64,000 bases of DNA. It comes from Nocardia suismassiliense (GTDB lineage: Bacteria; Actinomycetota; Actinomycetes; Mycobacteriales; Mycobacteriaceae). Shown here in pieces: positions 1-10,100 of this stretch (its first letter is position 1; the number at the start of each line of letters is the position of its first letter). The stretch is taken from assembly GCF_900269665.1 (NCBI RefSeq), contig NZ_LT985361.1:8240326-8304325 (forward strand). The letters run 5' to 3'. The translations under genes were made by a program, and so were the position numbers. A model generated the notes under the pieces. It was not told where the DNA came from. It saw nothing but the letters and a program-made list of their open reading frames with translations, and did no database searches.

Positions 1-76
1 AGCTGAATGAAATGAAGACGGGTGCAAACGAGATCTAGTCCGTTCTGGGGGCCTCGGAGATGTTTATAAGAGACAC
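1..76. other. Illumina/Nextera adapter remnant at contig end (not genomic)
   Basis: Bases 53-75 match the 3' part of the Nextera read-2 transposase adapter (ending in the mosaic end ATAAGAGACA) with one mismatch at 64. Bases 43-52 match the rest of that adapter imperfectly. Bases 14-21 (GAAGACGG) and 25-34 (CAAACGAGAT) match the P7 primer. Exactly eight bases (35-42, CTAGTCCG) lie between them, the length of an i7 index and one base from the adapter form of index N702 as I recall it. The order P7, index, read-2 is that of a library molecule, so genomic sequence starts at about base 76. Confidence 0.92.
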
Positions 77-556
77 CCCGAGTCCGATATTCAGCACCCC
101 GTCCTCGGTGAAGATGAACCGCCACACCACCGCCATCGCCACCGTCGACGCGACCAGCGGCAGAAACGCCACCGTCCGAAAGACCCCGATACCCGCCAAC
201 TTCCGGTTCAACGCCGCCGCGATCGCCAACCCGAACAGCACCGTCGGCACCAGCGTCAGCACGGTGAACACCGCACTGTTGCGCAAGGCGATCAAGAACA
301 ACGGATCCGCCCCGAACAACCGCTGATAGTTCGCCACCCCCACGAACCGCATCGGCCGAAACAAGTCCCACGAATGAAAACTCAAATACAGCGAAAACCC
401 CAGCGGAAACAGCAGAAACACCACCACCGCACCCACATTCGGCGCCACGAAAGCCCACCCCGCCCGCTCGCGCTTGCGTGCCAGCGTCCCGCGCGCGGTG
501 AGTGGCACACCATGGTGACCCCTTCTCGCGATGCGCCGCAGCCATGTGCCACTCAC
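77..556 (-). CDS. Carbohydrate ABC transporter permease (MalF type), cut off by the contig end
   Basis: About 160 residues of an inner-membrane permease of a sugar ABC importer. After a basic N terminus, hydrophobic segments lie at about residues 32-60, 88-117 and 122-148, the usual start of MalF/UgpA-type permeases, which are normally about 290-310 residues long. The GTG start (554-556) overlaps the stop of the binding-protein gene by four bases (GTGA), so the two are translationally coupled. The open frame runs on to a stop at 35-37, but those last codons are adapter, not protein. The missing part, with the EAA loop that contacts the ATPase, should lie on another contig. Sugar specificity cannot be told. 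Confidence 0.85.
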
Positions 557-1836
557 GGAGCGTCCAGCAGCGCGTCGAGGTCGGCGGTGAACTCGCCGTC
601 GAGAGAGTCGGCGGTGGCGGCACCGCGCAAGACGCGATTGCTACCACGTTCCAGCAGCGCGGAGACCTTGCCCCAGGCGGGCGTCACCGGCAACGGGCGG
701 GAGTTGTCCGGCCCCTCGGTGAAGACCGCAAGGTTGCGGATCTCACGATGCGCGGCGGCGAAACCCGGCGAGTTCATCGCCGATTTCAACACCGGCACGA
801 ACAGTCCGGAGGCAGCGATGATGGCCTGCCCCACCGGCCCGGTCGCGAATTTGACGAACTCCCAAGCCTGTTCGATGCGCGGACTGCCCGCCGCGATGGC
901 CAACCCGGTACTACCGACATCGGTGATCGCACCTGGCCCGCCCTGCGGCCCGACCGGCAACACGGTCACATCGATCGAAAGCCCCTCCTGCCCTGCGAAT
1001 TCGGAATACAACCAATGCCCGCCGAGCACCATCGACGCCCGCCCGGCGCGGAACAGATCCGGTGCCGAAACCGACAGCTGATCAGCCACTTTCGGCGCCA
1101 CCCGATGCCGCACCGCGAGGTCGGCGTAGAACTGGAAGCCCGCGGCGAACCGGGGATCCCCGAGGTTGGCCCTGGTCGGCGCCACCGACGGCGTGAACCA
1201 CTCCGCGCCGTTGTTCATGCCGAAGCAGGCCGCCGAGTAGTACGGCACCCAGGCATCCGCGAAACCCCACTGCCGGTCCCGCGTGAGTGTGCGCGCGGCG
1301 TCCAGGAATTCGTCGAACGACCACGCGCCGCGCCAGCGAGTGGGCGGCGTCAGCCCGGCCGCGTCGAACAGCTCCCGGTTGTAATAGAGGAACACCCCGG
1401 ACCACTGCTCGGGTAAGGCGTACTGCCCACCGGCATAGGTGAACGTGTCGTACAGCGCCGGATAACTGTCCGCGCGCAACCTTTCCGCATACTCGGGTTC
1501 CTCGGCCAGCAGTGTGCGCAGATCGAGCAGCACACCACGCTCGGCGAGCCCGGCGTAGAGCAGTTCCCACGCCATCACGACGTCGGGGCATTTGCCGCCC
1601 GCACAGTAGGTGAGCAGCTGCTGCTGCGGGTCCGGCCCGGACATGATGGTGCGAATCCTGATGTCCGGGTGCCGCTTCTGGAATTCCTGGATGATCGCCA
1701 GCCGCACCCGCGCCTCCTCCGGCCTGGCTTGGAAGAAGAAGGTCAGCGCGTCGTCGGCGGACCCGCACCCGGTCGCGGTCAGCAGCGGTGCGGCCAGCGC
1801 CGAGCCGAGCAGGGTGCGACGACGAACCGGTGACAC
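553..1836 (-). CDS. Extracellular sugar-binding lipoprotein of an ABC importer
   Basis: A 427-residue solute-binding protein of the MalE/UgpB class that would deliver a sugar or polyol to the permease downstream. The GTG start at 1834-1836 is chosen because GGAGGAG lies five bases upstream and an arginine-rich signal (RRRTLLGSALAAPLL) follows at once; an open frame reaching 2106 has no such features. A lipobox (ATGC) puts the acylated cysteine at about residue 24. The body shows family features such as 'PDVVMAWELLYAGLAERG' and 'YALPEQWSGVFLYYNREL'. It overlaps the permease by four bases and is first in the operon. The ligand is unknown. Confidence 0.87.
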   Translation of the reverse strand: MSPVRRRTLLGSALAAPLLTATGCGSADDALTFFFQARPEEARVRLAIIQEFQKRHPDIRIRTIMSGPDPQQQLLTYCAGGKCPDVVMAWELLYAGLAERGVLLDLRTLLAEEPEYAERLRADSYPALYDTFTYAGGQYALPEQWSGVFLYYNRELFDAAGLTPPTRWRGAWSFDEFLDAARTLTRDRQWGFADAWVPYYSAACFGMNNGAEWFTPSVAPTRANLGDPRFAAGFQFYADLAVRHRVAPKVADQLSVSAPDLFRAGRASMVLGGHWLYSEFAGQEGLSIDVTVLPVGPQGGPGAITDVGSTGLAIAAGSPRIEQAWEFVKFATGPVGQAIIAASGLFVPVLKSAMNSPGFAAAHREIRNLAVFTEGPDNSRPLPVTPAWGKVSALLERGSNRVLRGAATADSLDGEFTADLDALLDAP

Positions 1837-2205
1837 GTTGCTCCTCCACGGCGGTGGATACGTGAACCTCGGCAAGGAACGGACCGATCGGCGAATGCCG
1901 GAGCCAGCATGGCAGCATACGGATGGCAACATCGCCGTGCGAGGGAACACGCCCACGCGCACGCGCGAACACCCGGAGATCGTGAACATCGGCCGACGGG
2001 CAGCTGACGCCCCCGCGGGCCACCCGTACCCGCCGCGTACCCGGATCGAGCCCGCTCGGAGAAACCCACAGAACGAGTCGTCGAGACTGCACGATCCGCG
2101 TCGCAATGTTCAGACTTCACTAAGTCCGGCTCATAGCCGCTTCAGTTCAGCTACGTTGTGAACGTTTCAGCAAGTCCAGCTCGATATCACGGGAGAGTAG
2201 TTCGC
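1837..2205. promoter_or_regulatory. Divergent intergenic region between the sugar importer and cstA
   Basis: About 370 bases with no convincing gene. It must carry promoters for the importer operon (leftward) and cstA (rightward). The only clear signals are GGAGGAG before the binding-protein start and GGGAGAG at 2191-2197 before cstA. I found no clean operator. Confidence 0.5.
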
Positions 2206-4500
2206 ATGGCGACCATCGAATACCTCCGGACAGATCCCGACCTACCTCCCGTGGGTGTCGTGGACCGTTCGCCTATCACGCCTGTTAAAAAGGGAATCTT
2301 CGCCGGAATCGCGATAATCGGCGCGATCGCCTGGGCCATCATCGCCATCGCCCGCGGCGAGTCCGTCAACGCGGTCTGGATCGTGGTCGCGGCGGTGAGC
2401 ACCTACGTGCTCGCCTACCAGTTCTATTCCAGGCTCATCGAATACAAGATCGTCAAACCACGCGACGACCAGGCCACACCGGCCGAGATCCTGGAAAACG
2501 GCAAGGACTACATGCCGATGGACCGGCGGGTGCTGTTCGGGCACCACTTCGCCGCCATCGCGGGCGCCGGCCCGCTCGTCGGCCCCGTCCTCGCCGCCCA
2601 GATGGGCTACCTGCCCGGCACGATCTGGATCGTGATCGGCGTCGTATTCGCCGGCGCGGTGCAGGACTACCTGGTGCTGTGGGCGTCGACCCGCCGCCGG
2701 GGCCGCAGTCTCGGGCAAATGGCCCGCGACGAGCTCGGCGCGATCGGCGGCGTGGCCGCGATCATCGCGGTGCTGGTGATCATGATGATCCTGCTCGCGG
2801 TGCTCGGCATCGTCGTGGTGAACGCGCTGGCCGCGACACCGGGCCCGGACGGGGTGCTGCACGGCGGCAGCCCGTGGGGCGTGTTCTCCATCGCGATGAC
2901 CATCCCGATCGCCCTGTTCATGGGCGTGTACCTGCGCTTCCTGCGCCCCGGCGCGGTCGGCGAGGTCTCCCTCATCGGTTTCGCGCTGCTGATGCTGGCC
3001 ATCATCTCCGGCAACTGGGTCGCCGGATCCGGGTGGGGCCAGGACTGGTTCACGCTGTCGGGTACCACCATCGCGTGGGGCCTGATCATCTACGGTTTCA
3101 TCGCCTCGGTGCTGCCGGTCTGGCTGCTGCTCGCCCCGCGCGACTACCTGTCGACCTTCATGAAGATCGGCACCATCGTCCTGCTGGCGGTCGGCGTCCT
3201 GGTCACCATGCCCGTGCTGAAGGCGCCCGCCGTCTCGGAGTTCGCGTTCTCCGGTAACGGCCCGTCCTTCGCGGGCAGCCTGTTCCCATTCCTGTTCATC
3301 ACCATCGCCTGCGGCGCGCTCTCCGGATTCCACTCGCTGGTCTCCTCCGGCACCACGCCCAAGCTGCTGGAGAAGCAGTCGCACGCCAGGATGATCGGCT
3401 ATGGCGGCATGCTGATGGAATCGTTCGTCGCGGTGATGGCGATCATCACCGCGAGCATCATCGACCAGCACCTGTACTTCGCGATGAACGCGAGCGCAGG
3501 CCTCACCGGTGGCACCGCGGAGAAGGCGGCGGCCTACACCAATAGCCTTGGGCTGGCCGGAGATCCGATCACCGCGGCCGATTTGAACAAGGCGGCCTCC
3601 GACGTCGGCGAGACCAGCATCGTCTCGCGCACCGGTGGCGCGCCCACGCTCGCCGTCGGCATGTCCGAGGTGCTGCACCGATTCCTCGGCGGCACCGGGC
3701 TCAAGGCGTTCTGGTACCACTTCGCGATCATGTTCGAGGCGCTGTTCATCCTCACCACGATCGACGCGGGCACCCGGGTCGCGCGCTTCATGCTGTCGGA
3801 CTCGCTCGGCAACTTCGGTGGGCCTGCCCGCAAGTTCAAGGATCCGTCCTGGCGGCCGGGTGCGTGGCTCTGCTCGGCGATCGTGGTCGCCGCGTGGGGT
3901 TCGGTATTGCTGATGGGTGTCACCGATCCGCTCGGCGGCATCTACACGCTGTATCCGCTGTTCGGCATCTCCAACCAGCTGCTCGCCGCGATCGCGCTGA
4001 CCGTGGTGCTCACCATCGTGATCAAGAAGGGCCTGATCAAGTGGGCCTGGATTCCCGCGGTGCCACTATTCTGGGATCTGACGGTGACGATGACGGCGTC
4101 CTGGCAGAAGATCTTCTCCGCCGACCCGAAGATCGGATACTGGAAGCAGCACAGCAACTACAGCAACGCGCTGGACGCCGGGAAGATCTTGGCGCCCGCC
4201 AAGACGGTCGAAGACATGGAGAAGGTGGTGCGCAACACCTTCATCCAGGGCACCCTGTCGATCATCTTCGCGGTGCTGGTGCTGGTCGTGGCGATCGTCG
4301 GCGTGCTGGTCTGCGTGCGGGCCTGGCGCGCGGGCGGCGGGCCGAGCAGCGAGTCCGAGGACGAACCGTCGAAGATCTTCGCGCCGAAGGCCTTCTTCGC
4401 GACCTCGGCCGAGAAGGAGGTGCAACGGGAATGGGACGCCCTGATCGAATCAGGACAGGTCCGTGCACCCGGCGCCGCGCACACGAAGGCGACGCATTGA
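2206..4500 (+). CDS. cstA: Carbon starvation protein CstA (peptide/pyruvate transporter family)
   Basis: A 764-residue polytopic membrane protein of the CstA family, known in enteric bacteria for uptake of peptides and pyruvate during carbon starvation. Family features are 'GHHFAAIAGAGPLVGPVLAA' near the N terminus, 'GALSGFHSLVSSGTTPK' in the middle and a final charged cytosolic tail. About 16 or more hydrophobic segments are visible. ATG 2206 is preferred to GTG 2158 because GGGAGAG (2191-2197) precedes it and the protein then starts 'MATIEYLRTD'. The YbdD-type gene follows after two bases, as in many genomes. Membrane location and family are firm; the substrate is inferred. Confidence 0.95.
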   Translation: MATIEYLRTDPDLPPVGVVDRSPITPVKKGIFAGIAIIGAIAWAIIAIARGESVNAVWIVVAAVSTYVLAYQFYSRLIEYKIVKPRDDQATPAEILENGKDYMPMDRRVLFGHHFAAIAGAGPLVGPVLAAQMGYLPGTIWIVIGVVFAGAVQDYLVLWASTRRRGRSLGQMARDELGAIGGVAAIIAVLVIMMILLAVLGIVVVNALAATPGPDGVLHGGSPWGVFSIAMTIPIALFMGVYLRFLRPGAVGEVSLIGFALLMLAIISGNWVAGSGWGQDWFTLSGTTIAWGLIIYGFIASVLPVWLLLAPRDYLSTFMKIGTIVLLAVGVLVTMPVLKAPAVSEFAFSGNGPSFAGSLFPFLFITIACGALSGFHSLVSSGTTPKLLEKQSHARMIGYGGMLMESFVAVMAIITASIIDQHLYFAMNASAGLTGGTAEKAAAYTNSLGLAGDPITAADLNKAASDVGETSIVSRTGGAPTLAVGMSEVLHRFLGGTGLKAFWYHFAIMFEALFILTTIDAGTRVARFMLSDSLGNFGGPARKFKDPSWRPGAWLCSAIVVAAWGSVLLMGVTDPLGGIYTLYPLFGISNQLLAAIALTVVLTIVIKKGLIKWAWIPAVPLFWDLTVTMTASWQKIFSADPKIGYWKQHSNYSNALDAGKILAPAKTVEDMEKVVRNTFIQGTLSIIFAVLVLVVAIVGVLVCVRAWRAGGGPSSESEDEPSKIFAPKAFFATSAEKEVQREWDALIESGQVRAPGAAHTKATH

Positions 4501-4502
4501 CC

Positions 4503-4760
4503 GTGCAGGACGCCACGCGGGACGGCCGGTCGACTCGATCGGCCGTGCCGCGGCGCCTGCGCGATGCTGGAAACGCTTGCGTGACAGCGCTTCGCAAGGT
4601 TGTCTGGTATTTCGACTCGATTCTCGGCGGCCAAGACTACCGGCGGTATGTGGACCATCTGGCCCGCAACCATCCCGGTTGCGAGGTGCCGACGGAACGC
4701 GAGTACTGGCGGACACGGCACGCGGACGCGGACAACAATCCGACGAACCGCTGCTGTTGA
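4503..4760 (+). CDS. YbdD/YjiX family small protein, CstA partner
   Basis: An 85-residue protein of the YbdD/YjiX (DUF466) family. The core 'DYRRYVDHLARNHPGCEVP' followed by 'EREYW' and a C-terminal Cys-Cys matches the E. coli YbdD pattern (DYDNYVEHM..NHPD...CC). The gene starts GTG two bases after the cstA stop, so the pair is very likely co-translated. E. coli YbdD is about 65 residues, so the first ~20 codons here may be an extension; an internal GTG near 4578 is a possible alternative start. YbdD-type proteins are needed for full activity of CstA-type transporters in enterics, and the same role is inferred here. Confidence 0.85.
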   Translation: MQDATRDGRSTRSAVPRRLRDAGNACVTALRKVVWYFDSILGGQDYRRYVDHLARNHPGCEVPTEREYWRTRHADADNNPTNRCC

Positions 4761-4808
4761 GGCACGGCAGGGCGGTGCGATGAGGGTGCCGCTCTGCCCC
4801 GCCGACCG

Positions 4809-4842
4809 ACGGGCCGAGCCGCGTACGCGCGGCTCGGCCCGT
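4809..4842. terminator. Hairpin terminator after cstA-ybdD
   Basis: A perfect 15-base-pair stem (ACGGGCCGAGCCGCG with its complement) around a four-base loop (TACG), 48 bases after the YbdD stop. There is no long T run after it, which is common for hairpin terminators in high-GC actinobacteria. Confidence 0.7.
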
Positions 4843-4921
4843 CCGCGTTCGGGTGTCCGTCGGAGGGGTGATGGCAGATTCCCGCTAGCGGAGGTTGTGC
4901 TCAGCTGACATTGTGGTTGGC

Positions 4922-6536
4922 GTGACGATCACGGCATTTGATTTCGACCTGTGCTATCGCGCGGTATCGACCAGGGACTCCCGCTTCGACGGACAGTTCT
5001 TCACCGCGGTGCGGACTACTGGAATCTATTGCCGCCCTTCCTGTCCGGCGATTACGCCGAAACGGGCAAACGTCTCGTTCTTACCGACCGCGGCGGCCGC
5101 ACAGCAGGCAGGCTACCGGGCCTGCCGCCGTTGCCTGCCGGACGCTGCCCCCGGTTCCCCGCTCTGGAACACCCGCGCCGACCTCGCCGCGCGCGCCATG
5201 CGCTTGATCGGCGACGGCGTGATCGAACGCGGCGGCGTACCCGCGCTGGCCGCCACGCTCGGCTATTCGCAACGGCAGCTGACCAGGGTCTTGACCACCG
5301 AACTCGGTGCGGGCCCGCTGGCGCTGGCCCGCGCGCACCGGGCGCACACCGCGCGGCTGCTGATCCAGACGACGGCAATGCCCATGTCGGACATCGCGTT
5401 CGCGGCCGGATTCGCCAGTATCCGCCAGTTCAACGACACGGTGCGCGAGGTGTTCGCGGTCAGCCCGACCACGATGCGGGCCGAGGCGCACCGGGTGAAG
5501 TCGGGCTCCAACGGGCGCCCCGTGCCCGCCGTCAACGGGACGCTCAGCCTTCGGCTGCCCTACCGCGAGCCACTGGATAAAGCCTGGCTGGAGTGGTTTC
5601 TCTCGTCGCATGTGGCACCGGGCATGGAGCTGTGGGAGAACCGCGTCTACACCCGGAACCTGCGCACTCCGCACGGCCATGCGACCACACGGCTCAGCTT
5701 CCAGCGCGACCACGTGCGGGCCGAGCTGGCCCTGCACGACATGCGCGACCTGGCACCGACGGTCGCCCGGCTGCGGCACCTGCTCGACCTCGACGCTGAT
5801 CCGATCGGCATCGACGAGGCGCTGGGTGTCGCTCCGGGACAGCGGGTTTCGGCGCCGGAACTGGCCGACCCGGACACCACTCGGTTGCCGGACGCGGGCG
5901 CGGGCTCACCACCGGACGCCGAGACCGCGCTCGAATCGGTCGAGGTGCGGCGGCCGGTCTTCTCCCCCGGCATCCGGGTACCGGGCTGCCTCGACGGGCC
6001 GGAACTGTTGCTGCGCACCATGATCGGGCAGCAGATCTCGGTGTCGGCGGCGGCCACGCACACAGCACGGCTGGTCGAAGCGCTCGGCGAGCGGGTCGAA
6101 GGCTCGATACCGCTGCTGTTCCCCACGCCTGCGGTGATCGCGGAGCGCGGCGCCGAGGTACTCACCGGGCCCACCCGGCGCATCCGCTCGATCATCGGGG
6201 CCGCCGAGGCGCTGGCCAGTGGCGACCTGGCGTTGCATCAGGGGCGTACCTCCGCCGATCTACGCCGCGACCTGCTCGCGCTGGACGGGGTGGGACCGTG
6301 GACCGCCGACTACGTGACCATGCGCCTGCTCGCCGACCCGGATGTACTGCTGAACACCGACCTGGTGGTCCGCCAGGGTGCCGCGGTGCTCGGCATCGAC
6401 CTCACCGACACCGCGCGCTGGGCGCCGTGGCGGTCCTATCCTCTCCATGCACCTGTGGAAGGCGGCGCTGACCGATCGCGCCGACCGATCCAAGGCCGCC
6501 AAGTCCACCTCCTCGAAAGCGAGTGCCGAAGCATGA
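4922..6536 (+). CDS. alkA: Ada-N/AraC/AlkA-type DNA-3-methyladenine glycosylase with an apparent +1 frameshift
   Basis: A three-part alkylation-response protein. Residues ~1-75 form an Ada zinc domain ('TGIYCRPSCPA' with a later 'CRRC', the four metal cysteines). Next is an AraC-type HTH ('MSDIAFAAGFASIRQFND'), then an AlkA glycosylase with the helix-hairpin-helix 'LDGVGPWTADYVTMRLLADP' and catalytic Asp. At 6440-6446 (CCTCTCC) one extra base appears after 'WRSY': dropping it restores 'SMHLWKAAL', the usual AlkA ending, and a TGA at 6534-6536 that overlaps the ogt ATG. The span is 1615 bases, one more than a multiple of three. As read, the frame runs on into ogt. GTG 4922 is the likely start; GTG 4913 and TTG 4895 are alternatives. 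Confidence 0.85.
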
Positions 6537-7105
6537 ACGCCCCCACCGTTGTTCGCTCCACCCCGCGCCACATCGGTACCAGCACTGCGGATTTCGCGAC
6601 CACGGACACGCCCATCGGACCGTTCACCGCCCTCGTCGACACCGACGGTATCGTGCTGGCCTCCGGGTGGACCGCCGACGCGGAGAACCTGCGCAGCCTC
6701 ATCCATCCGACTTTGCGCCCGGCTGAACTGCGCCGACGCGACGCGCTCGGCGAGCTCACCCGAATCATCACCGATTATCACGCGGGCGATCTCACCGCGA
6801 TCGACAGCGTCCCGGTCCGCCAGCACTCCGGCGAATTCCTGCTGCACGCTTGGGAAGTCCTGCGCAAGGTCCCCGCAGGCGCACCCATCACCTACACCGA
6901 ATACGCCGCCATCTCCGGTCGCCCCGACGCCACCCGCGCCGCGGCCAACGCCTGCGCGCGCAACGCGGCCGCCCTGTTCATCCCGTGCCACCGCATCTTC
7001 CGCATCGGTGGTGCGCTCGGCGGTTTCCGGTGGGGACTGCCGATCAAGCGCTGGCTGCTCGATCACGAGGGTGAGTCGGAGTCTGCGCTGTTCGCCACCA
7101 CGTGA
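6533..7105 (+). CDS. ogt: Methylated-DNA--protein-cysteine methyltransferase
   Basis: A 190-residue suicide repair enzyme that moves the alkyl group of O6-alkylguanine to its own cysteine. The active-site motif 'IPCHRIFRIGGALGGFRWG' is present, preceded by the DNA-binding stretch 'PITYTEYAAISGRPDATRAA'. ATG 6533 overlaps the TGA of alkA by four bases (ATGA), so the two repair genes are translationally coupled. Because of the extra base in alkA, this protein is in frame with the glycosylase in the given sequence and would be called the C terminus of a fused protein; I treat that fusion as false. It would protect DNA alongside the Ada/AlkA-type protein. Confidence 0.93.
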   Translation: MNAPTVVRSTPRHIGTSTADFATTDTPIGPFTALVDTDGIVLASGWTADAENLRSLIHPTLRPAELRRRDALGELTRIITDYHAGDLTAIDSVPVRQHSGEFLLHAWEVLRKVPAGAPITYTEYAAISGRPDATRAAANACARNAAALFIPCHRIFRIGGALGGFRWGLPIKRWLLDHEGESESALFATT

Positions 7106-7126
7106 GGCGCGCTTTCGAGAGCGCGG

Positions 7127-10100
7127 TCAGGCGACGGTTGCCTCGAGCCGGGAACCATTGCGGCCGCGGCGCACGTGCAGGCGGCTGGGGATGCGCTGGC
7201 GCATCTCGTCGACGTGGCTGACCACACCGACCACGCGGCCGCCCGCGCGGAGTTCGTCGAGCACGCCCATCACCGCGTCCAGGGTGTCGGCGTCGAGTCC
7301 GCCGAAACCCTCGTCGATGAAGAGGGTGTCCAGCACCAGGCCGCCGGATTCGGCGGCGACGGTGTCGGCCAGGCCGAGCGCCAAAGACAGTGACGCCATG
7401 AAGGTTTCGCCGCCGGAGAGGGTTTTGGCGGGGCGGATGGCGCCGGTGTAGTCGTCCCGGATGTCCAGGCCGAGACCGCCGCGGCGGCCGCGCGGGCCCG
7501 CCTTGTCGGTGTGCACGAATTCGTAACGGCCACCGGACATTCGGCGCAGGCGCAGCGAACCGGCCTGCGCCACTTCTTCGAGTCGGGCGGCGAGAACGTA
7601 AGAGCGCAGCGACATCCGGCGACTGTTCTCGCCGCGACCGGCCACCACTTCAGCGAGTCCGGCCAGCTCGTCGTGTGTGCGCTGTAGCGGCGCGATCCGG
7701 TCCACCGCCGCCCACAGCTGGCCGCCGAGATCTTCGAGCAGGGCGACCCGCCTGCTCGCCTCGGCGTGCCCGGCGACGGCGGCGTTCAACTGGGCCTGCG
7801 CGGCGGCGACGGCGGCTTCGAGCTCGGTCAGGTCGCCGGGTTCGATTGATGCGGCCGCTCGGATTTCCGGTTCCGCGAGAACGGCTTCCGCGTGCGCGCG
7901 GGCCCGGTCGGCAGCGGTCAGTTCCGCTTCGATGCCGGACTGCCGTTGCGGAGTCCGGCTGGCCGCGTTGACCACTCGCGCGTACGCGGTAAGTCGCGCT
8001 ACCTCGTCTCGTGGTGCGGTGAACGATTCACCTCGCGCAACGTGGGCACTCCGTGCACCGTCGCGGGCGGCGGCAACGCTCGCGTCTGCGACGTCGGCAG
8101 CAGCAGCGTCTGCGGTTACCGCCCCGGCTATGTTGTCCCCGGCGCCGTCGGCCCCACCAACACCGCCCCCAGCAGCGTCGGCGGCTACCGCACCGTCCCC
8201 AGCAACGCCAGACCCAGCACCGTTGGCTCCAGCAGCGCCGGCCCTAGCAACACCGCCCCCTGCAGCGGCTGCGGCGTCGGTCCCGGCAACTCCGGCCCCA
8301 GCAGCGCTTGGCTTGGCCGCAATCTCTTGCTCGGGTACGAAACCGGCTGCACGGGCTAGGTTTTCGACGCGGTCGGCGATTACGGCGACCTGCTCGCAGG
8401 CTGCGGCGGCGTCGGCGCGTGCGTCACGCAGGGTGGTGGCGTCGGCGACGAGGGCGGTGAGGCGGGCGTAGCGGCGGTCGATGGTTTCGTCCGCGCCCGC
8501 GGCGGCGCGGAGGCGGTCGTTGAGTTCGGTGAGACGGGTTGTCACGGTGACGACATTCGCGGCGACGGTGCTGCGGCGCGAATCGGATTCGCGGAGTTCG
8601 TCGTGCAGGCGGGATTCGTCGGTGCGCAGGCGGGCGAGTTCCGCGGTCAGGCCGTCGGCGAGGGCAGCCAGCTCGGCGGTGTCCTCGTAGCGGTCGGTGG
8701 CCGCGCGCAGAGCGGCAGCGAGTTCCACGCGGTCGACGTCGCCGCCACGGGCAGTGAGCGCCTCGGTCTCCCGCTCCAGGGCGGTGATCCGGGCGAATAC
8801 TCGGTCCCGGGCGTCCTCGGCGGCACGTTCGGCCGCGACCGCGGCCTCCTCGGCCTCCTTGGCGACGGCGCCCGCAGTAGGGCGAGCGGGCGCGGGGTGA
8901 TCGGCGGAACCACACACCGTGCAGGGCAGGCCGTCGGTCAGCCCGGCCGCCAATTCGGCGGCCATGCCTGCCAGCCTGCGTTCGCGCAAGTCGAGGACGC
9001 GCTCTTTGGCGTCGTTGTGTGCGGCCCGGGCCGACTCGAACTCGACCCGTGCGTGGTCCAGACTTGTTCGGCGAGAAGCGAGTTCCACCGCAGCGGCGGC
9101 GGCCGTCTGGAGACGCTCACATTCGGCGGTCAGGGTGGGCAGCGTGGCGGCCGCGGTGGTTGCCTCGCGCAGGCGCGCCTCGAGGGTGGCGAGGGAGCTG
9201 GGGAGCTGCTCACGAAGCCTGGTCAGTTTGGTCACCTGGGTGTTGAGAGCCGCGTCTTCGTCACGCAGCCCCGCCAGCTCCCTGGTGAGCCGATTTGCCG
9301 TCGTCGCGTCGGCACGCACTTCGTCCAGTGCGCCGATCTGCCCGCTCCACCGGCGAATCGCGCCATCGATGTCGGCGGCGTCCCTGATGACGGCCGGACC
9401 GTGGGCGATCGCAGACTCTACCTCCCCTACCCGATCCGTTCCGGCGCCATGGTGTTTCACGCGGGCTGGCCGATCGCCGTCCACACTCGCCGCCGGCTCG
9501 CGCGCCCCGGCGACGTCGCCGTCGGCATTCGTGTACTCGACCAGTTCCGTGCCACCCAGATCGGCGGCACCGGGCTCGAGCAGTCGTGCGGCCAATTGCC
9601 TACTGGCGCTGAGTGCCTCAGCTTTCCGCCGGCGCATCAGCATGACGGCGTCGCGGGCCTCGTCGATAGCCGCGGCGACCGGCTCGGCACGCCGGGCCAG
9701 TTCGAGTTCGGCTTGCAGGGCGGCGCGCTGATCCGCCGCAGCGGCGTAGTCGTCGAGTTGCTTACGGGCGGTGGACATTCGGCGCCGGAGCTCGTGCAGG
9801 CGGCGCTGCTCCTCGGCCAGTCCCCGCACCCGCGCCGACTCCTGCTGGCAGCGTTCGGCTGCCGCGGCCGCGGTGGTCAGGTCGGTGCGCGCCGTGGCGA
9901 GCAGGTCCTGCGACCAGCCGACCGCCTCCAGCGGGCCGAGCGTCTCGGCCGCACTCGTGCCACCCGCCACGCCGAGCTGTGCGATCAACCGGTCGATACC
10001 TTGCTTGCGGGCATCCAGGTCGGCGGCGGAGGCACGGCGCTTATCCGCGAGCCACTGTTCGGCGCTGCCGAATCGTTCGGTGTCGAAGAGCTTTTCGAGG

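Noticed and set aside
2242..3720. Long minus-strand frame across cstA
   Set aside because: Asp/Arg/His-rich shadow of the strongly conserved cstA gene on the other strand.
4895..7105. Single 736-residue Ada/AlkA/Ogt fusion protein
   Set aside because: One extra base explains it, and removing that base gives standard ends for both proteins with an ATGA overlap.
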